A stretch of 35,883 nucleotides of DNA, taken from Neptuniibacter sp. Its GTDB lineage: Bacteria; Pseudomonadota; Gammaproteobacteria; Pseudomonadales; Balneatricaceae. Every line of letters begins with the position of its first letter. Position 1 is the stretch's first letter. The position numbers were made by a program, and so were the translations under genes. The stretch spans positions 1-35,883 of the forward strand of contig NZ_JAAEQH010000241.1 of the NCBI RefSeq assembly GCF_024231755.1, written 5' to 3'. Below the pieces are notes generated by a model. It did not search any database. It saw only the letters and a program-made list of their open reading frames with translations, and was not told where the DNA came from. This document shows positions 1 through 7,900 of this stretch, piece after piece.

Positions 1-32
1 CTGCTCAGCTGAACAAATAGAAATATTTATAT

Positions 33-60
33 AAAAAAGCCCGTAATAGAGGGCTTTTTT
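33..60. terminator. Bidirectional Rho-independent terminator
   Basis: A 10-base stem (A6GCCC at 33-42, GGGCT6 at 51-60) encloses an 8-base loop. The stem carries A and T tracts on its outer sides, so it can stop transcription in both directions. It lies 17 bases past the bepA stop codon (minus strand) and probably also closes a gene to the left of the window. Confidence 0.85.
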
Positions 61-77
61 ATTATCTGATTTGCGCC

Positions 78-1535
78 TTAAGGCCTCATTTCCAATGATT
101 TTCTAATCTGAAGGGCATCTTCTTTGCGTTGCTCTAGGCGTGCTTTCTCGTGAGAGGAGAGTTGCGGGTCTCGCAGAGCATAATCTACCTGCTTTAAGGC
201 TCTATCAACATTAGCGGTCAGCAGAAAGTATTCAATACGTGCTTCATGCACGCCCACAATATTGCCTTCTAAACCATAGGATTCTGCTAGCAGGTACCAG
301 GCTCTACTATCATCAGGTTGGTTTTCCAGTAATGCTTCATAGATCTGCGATGCCTTTGCAGGCTGCCCTAAATGTAATAGAGATTCAGCATAGAGGTAGC
401 TGACAGCATGATTATCAGGGTAGAGTCCACGCAGCTTCTCAAATTCGGCCACTGCCTCGCGGTACTTTTCTTGAGCCATCAGGAGTTCTGCTTTTAGCAA
501 TCTGGCGCTTAGCCTTTTTTTGAACTGAGAGGAAAAGTTTTTCATCTCCTGCTTAGCTAAATCGAATTTCTTATTCTGAATAGCTGTGAAGGCGATCGCG
601 TAGAGCAGATCATCGGTGGAGGCTTTCTGTTTCAGAGCTTCATATTTTTCCAGTAATTGGGTTTTGTCTTTGGCGTAGTGAGCCTGGACCCTTGCTCTTA
701 TGATATTGAAATGAAAGGTATTAAGGCGCTGTTCTTTATTCTTGAACTGTTCTGCTCGGTTCAGAGCATCCGACACTCGGGATTGCGTTACGGGATGAGT
801 TAGCAGGAATTCCGGTGGCACACGACTGAATCGGGCAGCCTCTTGAAGTTGGTTGAACATTTCAGCCATGGCGTAAGGGGAATATCCCGCAGAGGTTAGT
901 GTTTGCATACCGAGGTAGTCGGCTTCACGCTCGTTCTGGCGGCTGAATGACAGTTTTGAGGATGCTGAAGATGCCATGGTAGATTGTAGTGCTACCATAC
1001 CTGCTTCTGGATCAGCAGCAGCTACCAGCAGACTACCTAGCATCGAGAGAAGGAAGAAGGGTCGGTTTTGTCTTTGCTCTTCCAGTTGTGCTGCAAAGTG
1101 TCGTTGGCTGAGGTGAGCTAGTTCATGTGCCAGTACAGAAGCAAGCTGTCCCTCATTCTTTGCTGTCAGAATCAAACCTGTGTGTACACCAATAATGCCG
1201 CCGGGCGCTGCAAAAGCGTTGATACTTGGGTTGTCCAGTACCAGGATTTCTAATCTACGGTCAGTCAGTTGGCTGTGAGTGACCAGGCTCCAGGTAAGAT
1301 CTTCAACATATTGGCTTACCAGTGCATCTTCATAAATCTTCGCGCTACCGCGCAGCATTCGAGCCCAAGCTCGACCAAGATTGTATTCCTGCTGTAACGA
1401 AATAATGCTATACCCACTACCTCCAATGTCAGGAAGTTGGGTTTCTGCATGGGACTGTTGTGGCGATATGAATTGCGATAAGAATAGCAGTGATGAAAAA
1501 CATATCGCCAGAAAAGGGTTGTGCATTTTAGGCAT
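78..1535 (-). CDS. bepA: BepA-type periplasmic M48 metalloprotease with TPR repeats
   Basis: Periplasmic zinc protease/chaperone that monitors assembly of outer-membrane proteins at the Bam and LPS (LptD) machineries. The 485-residue protein has a Sec signal peptide of about 30 residues (SHA-E cut likely). The zinc motif HELAH is at 137-141, the third ligand lies in NEREADYLG (about 204), and His247 in LLTHPVT sits where E. coli BepA has its regulatory His246. TPR-like helices fill about 260-485. Length matches E. coli BepA (487). The ATG at 1535 is used; a second ATG three codons later is possible but its preceding bases are not a ribosome site. The gene is monocistronic, ends in the terminator at 33-60 and diverges from tusA across 155 bases. 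Confidence 0.93.
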   Translation of the reverse strand: MPKMHNPFLAICFSSLLFLSQFISPQQSHAETQLPDIGGSGYSIISLQQEYNLGRAWARMLRGSAKIYEDALVSQYVEDLTWSLVTHSQLTDRRLEILVLDNPSINAFAAPGGIIGVHTGLILTAKNEGQLASVLAHELAHLSQRHFAAQLEEQRQNRPFFLLSMLGSLLVAAADPEAGMVALQSTMASSASSKLSFSRQNEREADYLGMQTLTSAGYSPYAMAEMFNQLQEAARFSRVPPEFLLTHPVTQSRVSDALNRAEQFKNKEQRLNTFHFNIIRARVQAHYAKDKTQLLEKYEALKQKASTDDLLYAIAFTAIQNKKFDLAKQEMKNFSSQFKKRLSARLLKAELLMAQEKYREAVAEFEKLRGLYPDNHAVSYLYAESLLHLGQPAKASQIYEALLENQPDDSRAWYLLAESYGLEGNIVGVHEARIEYFLLTANVDRALKQVDYALRDPQLSSHEKARLEQRKEDALQIRKSLEMRP

Positions 1536-1690
1536 GTAAAAAGTATCCGAAAAAGCCCGTGCTGAGTGTTATTGCACTAAAGAATAAGTCATTGTTGGTC
1601 ATAGAGAAAATTCGGGACTTATCCTGATGTTCCTTATATAGTGCTGAACTAAATTGATAACGACAATAAAAAATACGTAAAGTTAAGTTA

Positions 1691-1927
1691 ATGACAGATT
1701 TTTCATTCGATCAGGTCTTAGATGCCTCCGGCCTAAACTGCCCATTGCCATTGTTAAAAGCCAAGCAGGCTTTAAACGGTTTGGAGCCTGGGCAGGTTCT
1801 TAAAGTTATCGCGACAGACAGTGGCTCAATAAGAGATTTTAAAGCTTATACAGACCAGTCTGACCATGAATTGTTACAAACGTTCACTGAACAGGAGCCT
1901 TACGTCTATATCATCAGACGTGGCTGA
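1691..1927 (+). CDS. tusA: TusA-family sulfur carrier protein
   Basis: Small cytoplasmic sulfur-transfer protein of the TusA/SirA/YeeD family. The 78 residues carry the family signature LNCPLP, with the sulfur-accepting Cys17 in a CPxP motif near the N terminus, followed by the usual beta-alpha-beta-alpha-beta pattern. Established role for the family: accepting persulfide from IscS and relaying it, for example to tRNA 2-thiouridylation. Which relay applies here cannot be read from the sequence, since tusBCD and tusE are not in the window. It lies 12 bases upstream of the permease gene, so the two are probably cotranscribed. The ribosome site is weak (TAAAG about 8 bases upstream). Confidence 0.9.
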   Translation: MTDFSFDQVLDASGLNCPLPLLKAKQALNGLEPGQVLKVIATDSGSIRDFKAYTDQSDHELLQTFTEQEPYVYIIRRG

Positions 1928-1939
1928 TTAGGCAAGCAG

Positions 1940-3016
1940 ATGCGCAAGATCTTTAGTAAATGGATAGAGCGTTACTTTTCAGATGAAGAGGCGTTGCTGC
2001 TTTTCGTTCTGCTAGCCGCTGCTTTGTTGGTTATTTTGACCCTTGGGCAGGCCTTAGCGCCAGTCTTTGCAGGGATTATTCTGGCATTTCTGATGCAAGG
2101 TGGTGTGAATCGTCTCAAAGAGATGAATATGCCCCATCTTCTTTCTGTGATACTGGTTTTCTTGGGGTTTGTTGGCGGCGTTGGGGCTTTATTACTGATC
2201 GTTATGCCGTTGGCTTGGAAACAGAGTATTAATCTGTTTAATGAGCTGCCGGGGATTCTTTCCGAAATACAGGCCGTTCTTCTATTGTTGCCAGAGAAAT
2301 ATCCAGAATTTATCTCTGAAGATCGAGTATTGGAACTGATTGATCTGGCCGCGGCTGAGCTCTCCCAGATGGGGCAGTGGGTTGTTACATTCTCATTGAA
2401 CTCTATTACCGGGATTATCGCTCTTCTTATCTATCTGGTGCTTGTGCCAATTTTGGTGTTCTTTTTCCTCAAGGATGGTGGCTCGCTAACCCGTTGGTGG
2501 GTTTCGTTTCTACCTGAAAAGCGTGACATGATGACTCAGGTCTGGACTGAGATGGATGGTCAGATCGCTAATTATATCCGCGGCAAGGTGATCGAGATTA
2601 TCGTAGTGGGTGTGGTGACTTACATTACCTTCATCTTCCTGGGCATCAATTACGCAGCTTTACTCGGTATTCTGGTAGGTCTTTCAGTATTGATTCCATA
2701 TATTGGTGCGGCACTGGTAACTCTACCTGTAGCTTTGATCGCCTTCTTCCAATGGGGATGGAGTGGTGATTTTATGTACCTGATGATTGCCTACGGCATT
2801 ATTCAGGCCCTTGATGGCAATGTCCTTGTTCCGCTTCTGTTCTCAGAAGCCGTTAACCTACATCCGGTAGCTATTATCGTTTCAGTGCTAGTGTTTGGTG
2901 GTGTCTGGGGATTCTGGGGAGTGTTTTTCGCTATTCCTCTTGCCACCCTGATCAAGGCAATTCTGAGCGCGTGGCCGAAGGCTAAACAGGTGGTTTTGGA
3001 AGAGAGCAGCGCTTAA
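1940..3016 (+). CDS. PerM/AI-2E-family inner-membrane permease
   Basis: Polytopic membrane protein of 358 residues from the AI-2E transporter (PerM/YdiK/TqsA, formerly UPF0118) family. Hydrophobic stretches are near residues 18-52, 60-88, 150-175 and 205-340, with the family's polar central loop between the two halves (LPEKRDMMTQVW, then GQIANYIRGK, about 190-215) and a Gly/Pro-rich C-terminal bundle. Some members export the quorum signal AI-2 and others act in cation/H+ exchange; the substrate here is unknown. ATG 1940 follows AGGCAAG with good spacing. Position behind tusA and opposite bepA resembles the perM-bepA neighbourhood in other gammaproteobacteria. Confidence 0.88.
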   Translation: MRKIFSKWIERYFSDEEALLLFVLLAAALLVILTLGQALAPVFAGIILAFLMQGGVNRLKEMNMPHLLSVILVFLGFVGGVGALLLIVMPLAWKQSINLFNELPGILSEIQAVLLLLPEKYPEFISEDRVLELIDLAAAELSQMGQWVVTFSLNSITGIIALLIYLVLVPILVFFFLKDGGSLTRWWVSFLPEKRDMMTQVWTEMDGQIANYIRGKVIEIIVVGVVTYITFIFLGINYAALLGILVGLSVLIPYIGAALVTLPVALIAFFQWGWSGDFMYLMIAYGIIQALDGNVLVPLLFSEAVNLHPVAIIVSVLVFGGVWGFWGVFFAIPLATLIKAILSAWPKAKQVVLEESSA

Positions 3017-3275
3017 AGATGCTGTTTTAAAACTATTACGACTTGGCTATAGGGCGTTAAAAATCCACTCAAAATGCTCAGCGGCAGTTCACTGCCACAA
3101 CGCCTAAGGGCGGCCCTTTAGGGTGAGCGCAGCGAATATTTACTCCAGTAATACCCTAAGGGGCACACTGACTGTGCTTTCTCGTGTATTTTTGCCTTCT
3201 GTAGCCTGCGCTCATTACGTTTTAATACAGCCTCTGCGCTGCTCTTTCGTACTTTTAGGGTAATAAAGGCTGAGG
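3017..3275. repeat. Gene-free convergent spacer with hairpins and repeated TTTAGGGT motifs
   Basis: 259 bases between two convergent genes. It contains a perfect 6+6 inverted repeat GGCAGT-TC-ACTGCC (3082-3095), a second stem with one bulge (CCTAAGGG / CCCTTTAGG, 3102-3122), and the octamer TTTAGGGT twice (about 3117 and 3255) plus its complement ACCCTAAGG near 3152. No convincing coding frame and no poly-T terminator are visible. The look is that of a dispersed intergenic repeat (REP/MITE-like), but copy number cannot be judged from one window. Confidence 0.35.
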
Positions 3276-3743
3276 TTACAGCGCTTTAACTGCCTCCAAA
3301 ACTTCATCCACGTGGCCTTTTACCTTCACTTTGCGCCACTCTTGTTTCAGAACACCTTCTGCGTCGATGAGGAAGGTTGAGCGCTCAATGCCCATATACT
3401 CGCGGCCGTAGTTCTTCTTCAGTTTAATTACATCAAACAGTTTGCATAGCTCTTCGTCCGGATCGCTGATCAGTTCGAAAGGAAATGATTGTTTCGCTTT
3501 GAAATTTTCATGGGCGCGCATTCCGTCACGTGATACGCCAAAAATCACTGTGTTTGCCGCTTCAAATTCGGCAATGGAATCGCGGAAATTTTGTCCTTCA
3601 GTGGTGCAGCCTGGTGTGCTGTCTTTAGGATAAAAATAGATAATTACATTCTTACCTTTAAGTTCATCCAGTGAAACGGTGACGTCACTTGTTGCCTGAG
3701 CGGTAAAAGAAGGCACTTTTTTGTCAATTGTTAGGCTGCTCAT
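3276..3743 (-). CDS. bcp: Bcp/PrxQ-type thioredoxin-dependent peroxiredoxin
   Basis: Cytoplasmic thiol peroxidase that reduces H2O2 and organic hydroperoxides. The 155 residues (E. coli Bcp is 156) have the peroxidatic motif TPGCTTEGQNFRD with Cys46. The resolving cysteine that E. coli has five residues later is replaced (Gln51 region), while the second cysteine in EELCKLFDV (about 98) is retained; the enzyme may therefore act as a 1-Cys or alternative-resolving form. ATG 3743 is preceded by AAGGA eight bases upstream. It diverges from dapA, the neighbourhood seen in many gammaproteobacteria (bcp | dapA-bamC); the gcvR gene found there in E. coli is absent. Confidence 0.93.
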   Translation of the reverse strand: MSSLTIDKKVPSFTAQATSDVTVSLDELKGKNVIIYFYPKDSTPGCTTEGQNFRDSIAEFEAANTVIFGVSRDGMRAHENFKAKQSFPFELISDPDEELCKLFDVIKLKKNYGREYMGIERSTFLIDAEGVLKQEWRKVKVKGHVDEVLEAVKAL

Positions 3744-3810
3744 AGTAAATCCTTAGTGATGATGGCTACTAAACAAAGTAGAAAATCGTATAGAATAACG
3801 ACCCTTTATA

Positions 3811-3857
3811 CGATACCAGATATCGTTCAGATTATAAGGTTAGCCCTGAAGGGTTAA
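3811..3857. promoter_or_regulatory. Palindromes in the bcp/dapA divergent control region
   Basis: Two inverted repeats lie upstream of dapA: CGATA-ccaga-TATCG (3811-3825) and the 18-base near-palindrome TTAGCCCTGAAGGGTTAA (3840-3857; 7 of 9 pairs match). They could be operator sites or 5'-leader stems; no regulator is assigned. Confidence 0.3.
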
Positions 3858-3937
3858 TTCTGGTTGTAATAGTTCGATTGGCAGAGTAATTTTGTCTTCT
3901 GCTTAAGAACTTGATGATATATCTCATGGAGAAAAAA

Positions 3938-4813
3938 ATGATTACTGGCAGCAGTGTTGCTCTTGTTACCCCTATGCTTTCTAACGGTGATGTCGATTGG
4001 GATAACCTCGACAAACTGGTGGATATGCATCTGGATAAGGGCACGGATTCTATCGTCGCTGTGGGGACTACTGGTGAGTCCGCAACTCTTAATTGCGATG
4101 AGCACTGTCAGGTCATTAAACGTGTAGTTGATCGTGTTGCAGGCCGTATCCCGGTTATTGCAGGTACGGGTGCAAACTCAACGTCTGAAGCGATTGAACT
4201 GACTGAAGAAGCTAAAAAAGTAGGTGCCGATGCATGTTTGTTGGTTACACCTTACTACAACAAACCTACTCAGGAAGGTTTATTCCTGCATTACAAGGCG
4301 GTAGCTGAGGCAGTAGATATTCCGCAGATCCTGTACAACGTTCCAGGTCGTACTGCTTGCGATATGTTGCCTGAGACTGCACTGCGTCTTGCTGAAATTG
4401 ACAATATTGTTGGTATCAAAGAAGCAACGGGTGATATCGAGCGCGCAAAAGAACTAATTGCTAAAGCGCCAGAAGGCTTCGCTATCTATTCTGGTGATGA
4501 TGCTACTGCGGTTGAACTGATGATCGCGGGTGGTCACGGTAATATCTCCGTAACAGCCAATGTTGCTCCTGCTGAGATGGCTGAGCTGTGCGCTTTAGCT
4601 ATGTCTGGCAAAGCTGATGAAGCACGTGCGATCCACAATAAACTGATGCCACTGCATGAAAAATTGTTTGTAGAAGCCAATCCAATCCCAGTGAAATGGG
4701 CTCTGGCTGAAATGGGCTTGATGGGACTTGGCATCCGTCTTCCGTTGACAGTTCTTGCGGATGAGTTCCATGGCACTATTCGTGATGCATTGAAAAGCAG
4801 CGAAATTATCTAA
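3938..4813 (+). CDS. dapA: 4-hydroxy-tetrahydrodipicolinate synthase
   Basis: Condenses pyruvate with aspartate semialdehyde, the first committed step of lysine/diaminopimelate synthesis. With the start at ATG 3938 the protein has 291 residues, and residues align with E. coli numbering: Thr44-Thr45 (GTTGES), Tyr133 (YNVPGRT), Arg138 and Schiff-base Lys161 (GIKEATGD). A longer frame from TTG 3911 or ATG 3914/3926 exists, but GGAG at 3928-3931 sits 6 bases before ATG 3938, and the N terminus [13 protein letters not shown] then matches the family, so 3938 is preferred. bamC follows after 13 bases, an operon conserved across gammaproteobacteria. Confidence 0.97.
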   Translation: MITGSSVALVTPMLSNGDVDWDNLDKLVDMHLDKGTDSIVAVGTTGESATLNCDEHCQVIKRVVDRVAGRIPVIAGTGANSTSEAIELTEEAKKVGADACLLVTPYYNKPTQEGLFLHYKAVAEAVDIPQILYNVPGRTACDMLPETALRLAEIDNIVGIKEATGDIERAKELIAKAPEGFAIYSGDDATAVELMIAGGHGNISVTANVAPAEMAELCALAMSGKADEARAIHNKLMPLHEKLFVEANPIPVKWALAEMGLMGLGIRLPLTVLADEFHGTIRDALKSSEII

Positions 4814-4826
4814 GCGATCCTAAATA

Positions 4827-6206
4827 ATGAAAAAAATAGTATCTCTAACTGTTTTAGCTAGTGTAATGGTCTCTGGCTGCAGTGTATTGGAAGACAATCC
4901 TATCTACGGTGAAGACGGTATTATCCGTGACCGAAGTCAGGATTATGAGTTAGCAGAGAAAGGTAAGCGCCTGGAAATTCCAGAGCATCTTACGGCTAAA
5001 CAAACCGCAGATACTTTATCGGTTCCTGAGGTCGGTACCGTAGGGACTGTTCGTACCGGCGAATTTATCGTTCCTAGACCTGAGTTCTTCTACGCTGAGG
5101 CTGGCAGTGAATCAGTAAGCCTTAAGCGCGAAGGAAATGAGAAACTGATCATTGTTGATGAGGGAATCACTAGCGTTTGGGTTAAGTTGAAAGAGTTCTG
5201 GGAATTCAACGGTATCGAACTAGCCAAGTCTGATCCACGTAATGGACGGATGGAAACGCAGTGGATCCATAATGAAGCTAAAGAGTTTAGCTTTGTGGAC
5301 ACTTGGGTTAAACGTCTGACATTCCAGGATATTCCGGGGGATACAAAAGATAAACTTCATGTGAGCTTGCGACCTGTTGACGGTCAGCCAGATCGTACTT
5401 CAATCTCCATGCGACATGTACGTTTTGCTGAAGAAGACGAAGTGGCATCTGTGGATTGGGCTAATCAGGCGCGTGATGTCAGCTACAAATCGGACATGAT
5501 GTTTGAGGTGTTGCGTTACCTAGGTAAAGCAACGGGTGAGCGTTCGGAGCAGACTCTGATTGCTTTCCAGGAGAAGCGCCGTGCTGGTACTCAATTGGGA
5601 CGTGATTCGCGAGCGAATCCGGTACTGAAACTGGATACCGACATTGATACCGCATGGACTGAAATCAGTAATGCTCTGGATAAAGCGGATATGGATGTAG
5701 GTACCCGTGATCGTGGTACAGGTTATTTCTATATGACATATACCACTTCAACACCTTTTGAAGATGTTGAAGAAATGGGGTTCTTTGAATGGCTACACTC
5801 AGACCGTGAAGAGATTACACTGGATACCAGTTCAATCTCCGCAGCGTTGGGTTTTGAAGAAGATGATAGTGGTATTTCATACACTTCAGGCAAAACTGCT
5901 GCATACCTTCAAGGGCTAGAAGAAGGCGAGCAGGATACTCTCGTTAACCCTGAAGATGAAGGTAATAAGAAAGGCTATAAAATTTGGTTTGCCGGAAAGC
6001 CGATCTATGTATTCGGGACTGGTGAATCAGGAATTTATAACCAGAGTACCGGTAAGTTTGAGCATACAGGTCAGTATCAGTTGAAGCTTATTCGTACCCG
6101 CACAGGTGTTTATCTGAGTGTTCTGACCAATGAAGGGTTGGCTGCACCAGCGATAGTTGCTGAAGAGATGCTTTGGACTATCAAAGAGAACCTGCCTAAA
6201 GGGTAA
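4827..6206 (+). CDS. bamC: Outer-membrane assembly lipoprotein BamC, long form
   Basis: Lipoprotein subunit of the BAM complex that inserts beta-barrel proteins into the outer membrane. A lipobox VSGC places the lipidated cysteine at 18. After it comes the unstructured BamD-binding segment (NPIYGEDGIIRDRSQDY, about 25-41), then two helix-grip domains (about 95-235 and 265-459). At 459 residues it is over 100 longer than E. coli BamC (344); the extra length is mainly an acidic, Gly/Glu-rich insertion at about 317-410 inside the C-terminal domain. No good Shine-Dalgarno is visible before ATG 4827, consistent with coupling to dapA 13 bases upstream. A strong terminator follows at 6236. Confidence 0.9.
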   Translation: MKKIVSLTVLASVMVSGCSVLEDNPIYGEDGIIRDRSQDYELAEKGKRLEIPEHLTAKQTADTLSVPEVGTVGTVRTGEFIVPRPEFFYAEAGSESVSLKREGNEKLIIVDEGITSVWVKLKEFWEFNGIELAKSDPRNGRMETQWIHNEAKEFSFVDTWVKRLTFQDIPGDTKDKLHVSLRPVDGQPDRTSISMRHVRFAEEDEVASVDWANQARDVSYKSDMMFEVLRYLGKATGERSEQTLIAFQEKRRAGTQLGRDSRANPVLKLDTDIDTAWTEISNALDKADMDVGTRDRGTGYFYMTYTTSTPFEDVEEMGFFEWLHSDREEITLDTSSISAALGFEEDDSGISYTSGKTAAYLQGLEEGEQDTLVNPEDEGNKKGYKIWFAGKPIYVFGTGESGIYNQSTGKFEHTGQYQLKLIRTRTGVYLSVLTNEGLAAPAIVAEEMLWTIKENLPKG

Positions 6207-6235
6207 CCCTGTTAGTCTACTCGGTTGTCTATGAT

Positions 6236-6258
6236 AAAAGGGCCTTATGGCCCTTTTT
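6236..6258 (+). terminator. Rho-independent terminator of dapA-bamC
   Basis: Stem AAAAGGGCC (6236-6244) and GGCCCTTTT (6249-6257) with a TTAT loop and a T tract, 29 bases after the bamC stop. Confidence 0.9.
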
Positions 6259-6301
6259 CAATTTCTGGCTAATATCGGGAACGTATTAAAAAGGCTATAT
6301 T

Positions 6302-7255
6302 GTGAAGACTATGAAAGCTGTAATCCTGGATCTGAAAGGTCTCGAAACGCTCGACCTTTCACCGTTAGAAGCGGTAGTTGATGAGTTGGTCTGCTATGAA
6401 CTGACACCTGTAGATAAAGTTTCAGAGCGGATTAAAGGTTTTGATATTGTCATTACCAATAAAACGCCGCTTGATCGCCTAGCCATTTCTCAGGCTAAAG
6501 GCCTTAAATACATCTGCGTACTGGCCACCGGAACCAATGTTGTTGATAAGAGGGCTGCTCAGGAGTTCTCAGTGCCCGTATCCAATTGTGTTGCTTATGG
6601 TGTTGATTCGGTGGTTCAGCATGTCTGGTCAATGATTCTGGCTTTACATAACAATTTACTGGCCTATTCAACTGACGTTGATAACGGACAGTGGCAGAAG
6701 TCACAGCAGTTCTGCTTTCTTGATCATCCTGTAATTGAGCTTAAGGGAAGAACCCTAGGTGTGATTGGCTACGGTAATCTGGGGCAGGGCGTTGCCAGAA
6801 TCGCTGAAGCTTTTGGCATGAACTTACTCATATGCCAACGAATAGGCGGAGAGGTGTCTGACGGTCGGGTTTCCTTTGAGGAGTTGTTAGAGAAGTCGGA
6901 TGTGATCAGCTTGCACTGTCCTTTAACCGAACAGACAGAAAACCTTTTTACCCGTGATACGTTCAAAAAAATGAAGCAGGGTTCGTTTCTTGTGAATGCA
7001 GCCCGTGGTGGCATTGTAAATGAGTCTGATCTGGCTGATGCGCTACGAGCTGGGTATTTGGCAGGGGCAGCGACTGATGTTCTGACGGTAGAGCCCCCGG
7101 TCGAAGGCAATGTTCTACTGGATAACTCCATTCCTAATCTAATCGTTACCCCGCATATGGCGTGGGGTAGTGTAGAAGCACGCAAGCGTATCATTCAGCA
7201 AACAGCTGAGAACATCTCCAGCTTTACTTCGGGTTCACCAATACGGCTAGTCTAA
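6302..7255 (+). CDS. D-2-hydroxyacid dehydrogenase (hydroxypyruvate reductase-like)
   Basis: NAD(P)-dependent oxidoreductase of the D-isomer 2-hydroxyacid dehydrogenase family, 317 residues. The Rossmann motif GYGNLG is at 156-161, and the catalytic triad is Arg235 (NAARGG), Glu264 (VEPP) and His285 (TPHMAWGS). The TPHMAWGS-xEAR C-terminal region resembles glycerate dehydrogenase/hydroxypyruvate reductase (HprA) proteins, so that substrate is the best guess. No acidic residue follows the second beta strand (LLICQR, 175-180), which could favour NADPH; this is inference. The GTG at 6302 is chosen because AAGG lies 7 bases upstream; the in-frame ATG at 6311 is 16 bases from it. Flanked by a terminator and convergent to rluA. 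Confidence 0.85.
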   Translation: MKTMKAVILDLKGLETLDLSPLEAVVDELVCYELTPVDKVSERIKGFDIVITNKTPLDRLAISQAKGLKYICVLATGTNVVDKRAAQEFSVPVSNCVAYGVDSVVQHVWSMILALHNNLLAYSTDVDNGQWQKSQQFCFLDHPVIELKGRTLGVIGYGNLGQGVARIAEAFGMNLLICQRIGGEVSDGRVSFEELLEKSDVISLHCPLTEQTENLFTRDTFKKMKQGSFLVNAARGGIVNESDLADALRAGYLAGAATDVLTVEPPVEGNVLLDNSIPNLIVTPHMAWGSVEARKRIIQQTAENISSFTSGSPIRLV

Positions 7256-7273
7256 TGCTCTTCTTGTCCTTTT

Positions 7274-7900
7274 TCAAAAAGGGCAGGGAGCAGTAAACTC
7301 AACTTCTTGCTGAGTATCAGGATGTGGAAACGCCAGATACTCAGCATGAAGTAGTAACCTTTCTGATGAAGCTTTCCCTTTCTCATCTGCATAGAAGCGG
7401 TCTCCGATGATTGGATGACCCATTGCTTGCATATGAACTCTTAGCTGATGTGAGCGGCCAGTCACCGGAGTTAGCTCAACACGTGTACCCAGTTCAGTTG
7501 TTCCAGTCATTTTCCAGTGAGTCAGAGCCTGTTTACCTTGCTCAAAATCAACGATCTGCAGGGGGCGGTTTTCCCAATCACAGCGTAAAGGTAGCTCTAT
7601 AGAGCCCGAGGTCTGCTCGGGTGAACCGGAGATGATGGCCTGGTAACGCTTTGCCGTTTTTCTTTCTTGAAAGCTTTTGCTCAGTTCCCTTTGTGCTTCC
7701 AGTGTCAGCGCCAGCACCATGAGACCCGACGTAGCGTAATCGAGACGATGAACAATCCGAGCGGTTGGAAATTCCTGCTGCACTCTGCGCCAAAGGCAAT
7801 CCTGCTTCTCAGGCCCTTTGCCTGGAACTGAGAGCATGTCCCAGGGTTTATTAGCAATAACAAGGCTGCTATCAGAATAGAGAATTTCAGGAGAGTTCAT
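7274..7900 (-). CDS. rluA: Dual-specificity pseudouridine synthase RluA
   Basis: Isomerises uridine to pseudouridine; E. coli RluA acts on 23S rRNA U746 and tRNA U32. The 208 residues match RluA over the whole length (E. coli 219): N-terminal NKPWDMLSVPGKG, catalytic Asp54 in HRLDYATSG, GRSHQLRVHM near 148-157 and GHPIIGDRFYA. There is no S4 domain, as expected for RluA rather than RluB/C/D. Its ATG overlaps the rlmD stop in an ATGA junction, indicating translational coupling. The stop codon lies within a short palindrome CCTTTTTCAAAAAGG (7268-7282), perhaps a weak terminator. Confidence 0.9.
   Translation of the reverse strand: MNSPEILYSDSSLVIANKPWDMLSVPGKGPEKQDCLWRRVQQEFPTARIVHRLDYATSGLMVLALTLEAQRELSKSFQERKTAKRYQAIISGSPEQTSGSIELPLRCDWENRPLQIVDFEQGKQALTHWKMTGTTELGTRVELTPVTGRSHQLRVHMQAMGHPIIGDRFYADEKGKASSERLLLHAEYLAFPHPDTQQEVEFTAPCPF

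Noticed and set aside
6769-7194. 141-codon minus-strand open frame
   Set aside because: Antisense shadow of the D-2-hydroxyacid dehydrogenase gene, with low-complexity-like composition and no known domain.
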